Below, piece by piece: positions 57,916 to 64,000 of a stretch of 64,000 bases of DNA (positions within the stretch are counted from its first letter, which is position 1; each line of letters begins with the position of its first letter). A program made the position numbers and the translations under genes. The DNA lies in the NCBI GenBank assembly GCA_950097015.1, contig CATNEN010000038.1:35178501-35242500 (forward strand), given 5' to 3'. Under the pieces are notes generated by a model. The model was not told the DNA's origin and made no database searches. It was given only the letters and a program-made list of their open reading frames with translations. Origin of the DNA: Macrostomum hystrix. Lineage: Eukaryota; Platyhelminthes; Macrostomidae.

Positions 57916-60258
57916 TCAATTCAAGCAGCTGCTGACCCTGCTCCAATAGCTGACCGTGCGCTCAATCTTGCAACCCTTGGGACCGCCATTGTGAATCCTT
58001 GCGTAGTCCTGACAATGTCATCAGGTTATAGTATATGTTAGCATTCACTTCTTCATAGTTCGTTTGTCCAATTTCAAAAGGAACTTGCAATCAATAAATC
58101 AATTCCCACCTCAAAGGTTGGCTCCTGACCGCCAGTGCAATACTTGCCGTAGCGCTCGAAATAGTTAAGCATAGTTCTCTTTGAGCAGTCCATGTTGTTG
58201 GCCCCCGTGGTGCAGGTCATCCAGTCTGAAATTAAAAAATAGACAAATAATGGGAAACATGTCACACATTCATACTCACTGTCACACATTCATACTGTCA
58301 CACATTCATACTCACTGTCACACATTCATACTCACTGTCACACATTCATACTCACTGTCACGCATTCACACTCACTGTCACACATTCACACTCACTGTCA
58401 CACATTCATACTCACTGTCACACATTCATACTCACTGTCACACATTTATACTCACTGTCACACATTCATACTGACTGTCACGCATTCACACTCACTGTCA
58501 CACATTCATACTCACTGTCACACATTCATACTCACTGTCACACATTCATACTCACTGTCACACATTCATACTCACTGTCACACATTCATACTCACTGTCA
58601 CACATTCATACTCACTGTCACACATTCATACTCACTGTCACACATTCATACTGACTGTAACACATTCACACTCACTGTCACACATTCATACTGTCACACA
58701 TTCATACTCACTGTCACACATTCATACTGACTGTCACGCATTCACACTCACTGTCACACATTCATACTCACTGTCACACATTCATACTCACTGTCACACA
58801 TTCATACTGTCACACATTCATACTCACTGTCACACATTCATACTCACTGTCACACATTCATACTCACTGTCACACATTCATACTCACTGTCACTCATTCA
58901 TACTCACTGTCACACATTCATACTCACTGTCACACATTCATACTCACTGTCACACATTCATACTCACTTTTACACATTCACACCCATTGTATTAGTGTGT
59001 ACCTCATTGTCACAAATTCATGCTTACTGTCACACATTCACACTCACTGTCAGAAACAAAGCTAGTCAAACAATCTGAGAACATGCTCACCGCCGCCAAT
59101 TGTCTGCCGAGCAAACTCTGACGCATCTTGCCAATACACACTCTTGATCTGGTAGGGGCCGCAAGACAAAGTGTCCGGATCATTCACACAGCCGATTTCG
59201 CGGTTACAATTTGACTCAGCTTCGCAGATGCAGCGAAAGAATTTGTCTGGCAGATCTGGCACACCTGAGAATGTATTAAGAATTGTGCTCTTGTAAATCA
59301 GAGCACATTTACTCCGTGTCTAAACTCTCCAATCTTCGTCAAACAAACTCCACTTCCTGTGTTTAACATCTCCTACCTTTGTCTAACATAACCATTCCCT
59401 GGGTCTAACATCTCCAATCCATGTCTAACATATCCATCTATAATCTGCCTAACACCTATACTACATTTCTAACTCCTTAACTCTATATCTAACACCTCAA
59501 CTCCATGTCTGACATCTTGACCCCATGTCTCACACCTATACTACTTGTCAAACACCTCAACTCCATGTCTAACATCTTGACCCCATGTCTCACACCTATA
59601 CTACTTGTCTAACACCTCAACTCCATGTCTAACATTTTAAGCCCATGTCTCACACCTATACTACTTGTCTAACACCTCAACTCCATGTCTAACATTTTTA
59701 GCCCATGTCTCACACCTATACTACTTATCTAACACCCCAACTCCATGTCTAACATCTTAACCCCATGTCTCACACCTATAATACTTGTCTAACACCTCAA
59801 CTCCATGTCTAACATCTTAACCCTATGTCTCACACCTATACTACTTGTCTAACACCTCAACTCCATGTCTAACATTTTAAGCCTATGTCTCACACCTATA
59901 CTACTTGTCTAACACCTCAACTCCATGTCTAACATCTTAACCCCATGTCTCACACCTATACTACTTGTCTAACACCTCAACTCCATGTCTAACATCTTAA
60001 CCTCATGTCTCACACCTATACTACTTGTCTAACACCTCAACTCCATGTCTAACATCTTAACCCCATGTCTCACACCTATACTACTTGTCTAACACCTAAA
60101 CTCCATGTCTTCTAACACCTAAAATTCACGCAAAGCACATAACATGCCAAAAATCGCATGTTTATATGAAAGTTTTACTCACCAAGCACAAAATGATTGC
60201 CAATAAAAGCAATATATACTGCGAAAATCAAAGCAACTGCACCTGCAATTCGAGCCAT
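57916..60258 (-). CDS. i-type (destabilase-like) lysozyme, complete
   Basis: Four exons with agreeing phases: 60258-60183, 59264-59091, 58225-58110, 58008-57916 (TGA); 152 residues. Exon 1 encodes a signal peptide (ARIAGAVALIFAVYIAFIG). The mature domain begins PDLPDKFFRCICEAESNC, with the Glu that serves as general acid in i-type lysozymes, then GCVNDPDTLSCGPYQIK, with the catalytic Asp region and SCGPYQIK signature. Later come CTTGANNMDC, YFERYGKYC and the family-typical DYARIHNGGPKGC. At least ten cysteines are present, as expected for this disulfide-rich fold. It hydrolyses peptidoglycan outside the cell in digestion or defence, and some members also have isopeptidase activity. Two of the three introns are filled by minisatellites. 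Confidence 0.94.
58255..59050. repeat. 20-bp minisatellite CACACATTCATACTCACTGT
   Basis: About 40 units with occasional 14-bp short units (CACACATTCATACTGT), in the second lysozyme intron. Confidence 0.95.
59330..60115. repeat. 60-bp minisatellite of three ~20-bp GTCTAACA-type subunits
   Basis: Higher-order units contain CTCCATGTCTAACATCTTAA, CCCCATGTCTCACACCTATA and CTACTTGTCTAACACCTCAA, in the first lysozyme intron. The left edge (59330-59460) is diverged. Confidence 0.93.
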
Positions 60259-60259
60259 T

Positions 60260-61040
60260 GTTAATGCAATAAAACAGAGAACAAATAATAGTTTACGTGT
60301 GTCAAGAATGGCTTAACACTCCCTTAAACTTTGGTTGTTTTTATTGAACGCAGAAATGCACTTAATAAGGACTGCCAAGGTGTGAATAGTTTTAGGTCAC
60401 TATGTTTGGCTGGCGCAATTATTTATATAAAAATATTATTGATTTCAGCGCGAACTGAACAATCGTACTTTATGAATTATTTCTTATCTCACCTGCAAAG
60501 TCACCTCTAGACTGCTAGCCTATAGAGGTTGGTCACGATAAGTGAGTGATTGCGTAATCTTTAGCCCTTTATCGCCTTCGGGTGCTGTCTAATAACAAGT
60601 TTGGCTAAAGGTGTTAAAAATGTTTATAGTGCTATAAACTCATTATATCCTGTTTTGAAATGAGCATTTATCTACGAGCCGTAACAGGCATTTTTGTCAG
60701 TTCAATTAAATTAAAGTAAAATTAATTATATTTAACCATTTCCATTGATGGCAGTGGCGGCAACTTAAAGTTAGGATTGTTGCCACTCTTTCCTATGAAG
60801 CCAATTTCCTTCCTTTTTCATTAAATTCTAGTCACTTTCATTTGGTATTCATTTCATTTCATTTTACCTGAAAATGACTCAGTATGCTACTGAGTAGTGC
60901 TGTACGAGTATATGCGTATCTAAGATTTTTTAGTTGGCAAAGCCTTACATTGGCAGAATTTTTGTTACCAAGGTTGACGGTATTGCTAGAGTACTGCGTT
61001 GCAACTTCAGTCCATATTGAAGTTTTTACCTTCTAGTAGT
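60260..61040. other. Lysozyme upstream region, nothing else recognised
   Basis: AT-rich. TATATAAAT on the minus strand near 60430 is a possible but distant TATA element for the lysozyme gene. No ORF of interest. Confidence 0.35.
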
Positions 61041-61129
61041 GACTTGGGGATAGGCAGGACACCAAAACCAGACGGAATGACATGCCACAAAAACTGTCAA
61101 AAAGTTACCCAGAAACAGAGAAACAGTCA

Positions 61130-61782
61130 AACGGTACAGACAGATGGACACCCCGAACAGACAGATAGACAGCCAAAACAGACAGATGGACAGCCAAAAC
61201 AGACAGATGGACAGCAAAAACAGACAGATGGACAGCCAAAACAGACAGATGGACATCCAAAACAGACAGATGGACAGCCAAAACAGACAGATGGACAGCC
61301 AAAACAGACAGATGGACAGCCAAAACAGACAGATGGACAGCCAAAACAGACAGATGGACAGCCAAAACAGACAGATGGACAGCCAAAACAGACAGATGGA
61401 CAGCCAAAACAGACAGATGGACACCCAAAAAAGACAAATGGACAGCCAAAACAGACAGATGGACAGCCAAAACAGACAGATGGACAGCAAAAACAGACAG
61501 ATGGACACCCAAAAAAGACAAATGGACAGCCAAAACAGACAGATGGACACCCAAAACAGACAGATGGACAGCCAAAACAGACAGATGGACAGCCAAAACA
61601 GACAGATGGACACCCAAAACAGACAGATGGACAGCCAAAACAGACAGATGGACAGTCAAAACAGACAGATGGACACCCAAAAAAGACAGATGGACATCCA
61701 AAAAAGACAGATGGACAGCCAAAACAGACAGATGGACAGCCAAAACAGACAGATGGACACCCAAAAAAGACAGATTGATGTC
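61130..61782. repeat. 21-bp minisatellite (CAGATGGACAGCCAAAACAG)
   Basis: About 31 units with a 21-bp period. The array encodes a QTDGQPK-type heptad in one frame and stays open on both strands because 21 is a multiple of 3. No start, promoter or domain supports a gene. Confidence 0.95.
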
Positions 61783-61795
61783 CGGAAATAAGGGA

Positions 61796-62612
61796 GACAC
61801 CTGGAAAAGACAAGCAGACACCAGGAACAGACAAGCAGACACCGGGAACAGACAAGCAGACACCTGGAACAGACAAGCAGACACCAGGAACAGACAAGCA
61901 GACACCAGGAACAGACAAGCAGACACCAGGAACAAACAAGCAGACACCAGGAACAGACAAGCAGACACCAGGAACAGACAAGCAGACACCAGGAACAGAC
62001 AAGCAGACACCAGGAACAGACAAGCAGACACCTGGAACAGACAAGCAGACACCAGGAACAGACAAGCAGACACCAGGAACAGACAAGCAGATACCTGGAA
62101 CAGACAAGCAGACACCAGGAACAGACAAGCAGACACCTGGAACAGACAAGCAGACACCTGGAACAGACAAGCAGACACCTGGAAAAGACAAGCAGACACC
62201 AGGAACAGACAAGCAGACACCTGGAACAGACAAGCAGACACCAGGAACAGACAAGCAGACACCAGGAACAGACAAGCAGACACCGGAACAGACAAGCAGA
62301 CACCTGGAACAGACAAGCAGACACCTGGAACAGACAAGCAGACACCAGGAACAGACAAGCAGACACCAGGAACAGACAAGCAGACACCAGGAACAGACAA
62401 GCAGACACCAGGAACAGACAAGCAGACACCAGGAACAGACAAGCAGACACCAGGAACAGACAAGCAGACACCAGGAACAGACAAGCAGACACCAGGAACA
62501 GACAAGCAGACACCGGAACAGACAAGCAGACACCAGGAACAGACAAGCAGACACCAGGAACAGACAAGCAGACACCAGGAACAGACAAGCAGACACCAGG
62601 AACAGACAAGCA
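61796..62612. repeat. 21-bp minisatellite (CAGACAAGCAGACACCAGGA)
   Basis: About 39 units with CCTGGAACAGACAAG variants, directly next to the preceding 21-bp array and sharing its CAGACA element. Confidence 0.95.
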
Positions 62613-62805
62613 GTCAAACTATATACAAGCGCACCCAATTATTTATTTACTAAATTCTTTCAACTTTAGTCCACAGAAATACGTATTTAGTGAGCTAAGA
62701 CAAGTAAGCGAAAAGACAGAACTCTATGAAAACTCAGCTGTGAAAACAGGTCGTTAAGGTTTCGCTTGGACGTTAAGTTTCCTTGGCCCGGCAAAGCACA
62801 TTAGT

Positions 62806-62811
62806 TTTATT
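62806..62811 (-). terminator. AATAAA poly(A) signal of the RFamide-like gene
   Basis: AATAAA on the minus strand, about 140 bases downstream of the TGA at 62950-62948. Confidence 0.55.
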
Positions 62812-62947
62812 TATCAATAATCTGACAGCGCTTAACAAATTACAACAACAAAGAAAATATCATTGCGCGTGGAATCAGGGATTCGGTATCGGGCGAGTCA
62901 GCTGTGAGATTCAGGAGTTCAGGAGGCAAGGACATCAGGGAATGTGG

Positions 62948-63343
62948 TCATCCGAAGCGCATCACATTGGGCCCGTAGCTCGAGCCGCCGCCGCCGCCGC
63001 CGCCACCGCGCTGCTGATGCTCGGCCTGCCTCGCGTGGTGCAGGTTTCTCAGCAGCGGCGAGATGAAGCTGAAGCCGCCGCGCCGTAGCCGCGGCAGCCC
63101 CCAGTCCGCCTGATCATCGCCGTCTTCTTCATCAGAGCTGCTGCTCGACTCGGCCAAGTCTGTGAGAGCGGCCGCCACAGCCAGACAGTCGGCAAAGTCA
63201 ACAGCCGAATGGCGCCAGTGAAACCGGAGGCAGTGATCGGCCGGCGATGCGGACACCGTCGAGGTCGCAGTCGGGGCCGCTGAGCCACAGGCCGGCAGGC
63301 AGCAGATCCCCACAAGGAGCAAAGTGACAGCTGAACGCATCAT
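62948..63343 (-). CDS. Putative neuropeptide precursor ending in amidation signal (MRFG-stop)
   Basis: Start chosen at the ATG pair 63343/63340, which opens a strong signal peptide (MRSAVTLLLVGICCLPACGS); the open frame extends further upstream without supporting features. About 131 residues. After the signal: a Ser/Thr/Ala-rich stretch, a short region with two cysteines (DHCLRFHW, DFADCLAVAAAL), an acidic Ser/Asp/Glu stretch, then LPRLRR, a dibasic cleavage-type site. What follows runs GGFSFISPLLRNLHHARQAE, a polyglycine run encoded by GGC/GCC repeats, and SSYGPNVMRFG directly before the stop. A terminal Gly after RF is the usual amide donor, so the product would be an RFamide of about 42 residues. 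The length is like neuropeptide F, but the tyrosine pattern and RPRF end are not clear. A CATAAAG motif near 63430 may be the TATA element. No family is assigned. Confidence 0.6.
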   Translation of the reverse strand: MMRSAVTLLLVGICCLPACGSAAPTATSTVSASPADHCLRFHWRHSAVDFADCLAVAAALTDLAESSSSSDEEDGDDQADWGLPRLRRGGFSFISPLLRNLHHARQAEHQQRGGGGGGGGSSYGPNVMRFG

Positions 63344-63690
63344 CCACCTGCTGTGTGACTTCTGCAATCGGGGCTTCCAGATTCCAGGAACTCGGAGCAT
63401 TGTTCTGAAGCCATCGGGCCGACTGACTTTATGGCATATGCGACTCAACGCCCACACGCTTCTCTGCCTTAGTTTCTCTGGGCCCACGCTTTGACGAGAT
63501 CTGATTGGCTATGAAAATTGCATCCTTGAAGCCTTCTTGATTTACAGCCTTCGGTGGATAACACGGTCAGCAGCAGCTTATCGGGTCTGGTTATTGGGCG
63601 CAAGTCAAGGATGTTCTGCAAATTTATTCTTTGCTTGTGTAATTCTCTTGTTGAAACTTTGTCTTCTGACAACTTTTAAAATATAACAGG

Positions 63691-63998
63691 ACATCCTGTT
63701 ATACGAGCCGTATTTCGAATTGAATGTCTCCAAGCACTTTCAGCTGCTTGTTGGAGAGTTAACAAGTCAAATTATTTGTTTAACTGTTAGCCGACGAGGA
63801 AGCTGTTTAATGCAGCCATCTCACCAGTGGATCATGACATCTGCTCATGAAATTTTGTGTCCACAAGGACTAGGAAAAGCTGAAATGATAAGCAAAGTGA
63901 ATATTTTGCATGACCGAGTTGAACATGTGTTTAACAAAACGTTATTTGCGATGGAAAGAGTCAGGACACAAAATGACTCCCTAGTTGCCAATCTTTAA
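63691..63998 (+). CDS. Possible terminal exon of an unrecognised gene
   Basis: After an acceptor-like TATAACAG (63683-63690) the frame DILLYEPYFELNVSKHFQLL runs open through SQIICLTVSRRGS, HQWIMTSAHEILCPQG and VNILHDRVEHVFNKTLF to a TAA at 63996-63998, about 102 codons. Composition is not biased and not repetitive, unlike most ORFs of this window. No domain is recognised and no upstream exon was found between this point and the RFamide-like gene on the other strand. It could also be a chance ORF or an old insertion. Confidence 0.3.
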
Positions 63999-64000
63999 CC

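Overview
This is animal nuclear DNA. Genes are split by GT-AG introns and carry TATA/CCAAT promoters and AATAAA signals, between tRNA-derived SINEs, a hAT-type MITE and a very heavy load of minisatellites (over 30 arrays, by eye more than a third of the window). The gene set (Gq-type r-opsin with HPKFR, i-type/destabilase lysozyme, class C GPCRs, an RFamide-like precursor) points to a lophotrochozoan invertebrate. A free-living flatworm with a repeat-rich genome would fit, but the species cannot be fixed from the sequence.

Layout. 1-1765 (-): SUN-domain nuclear-envelope protein, running off the left edge. 2389-12555 (+): GABA-B-receptor-like class C GPCR, 12 exons visible, N-terminal exons not found. 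15260-17630 (-): TFAP4-like bHLH factor with polyQ tracts. About 22200-24160 (+): two-box HMGB protein with a hAT MITE in its 5' UTR intron. 26210-26674 (+): secreted Kazal-type protein. 29819-50435 (+): complete metabotropic glutamate receptor in 9 exons, frame-consistent throughout, 1066 codons, with an 11-kb first intron. 52115-55466 (-): complete rhabdomeric opsin in 6 exons, 415 aa. 57916-60258 (-): complete i-type lysozyme in 4 exons, 152 aa. 62948-63343 (-): single-exon secreted precursor ending in MRFG-stop, a candidate amidated neuropeptide. 63691-63998 (+): possible terminal exon of an unrecognised gene.

Nearly every intron of the two class C GPCRs and the opsin, and two of the three lysozyme introns, is occupied by its own minisatellite. 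The main unusual signals follow from this: (1) two long arrays of the same 19-bp unit in opposite orientation flank one 189-bp GABA-B-receptor exon, the layout expected to favour back-splicing into a circular RNA; (2) unrelated-looking arrays in three genes share a GTCTAACA core, and in three of them every unit is a CTAACAG|GT juxtaposed acceptor/donor-like motif; (3) a 16-bp minisatellite lies inside a hAT MITE with a perfect 8-bp target duplication and recurs at two other loci; (4) one array unit resembles the coding exon beside it.

The genes do not form an operon. Several (mGluR, GABA-B-like, opsin, RFamide candidate) are of sensory or neuronal type, but no functional linkage follows from proximity. 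Exon boundaries were chosen by hand from splice motifs, phase agreement and recognised family motifs, without alignment software.
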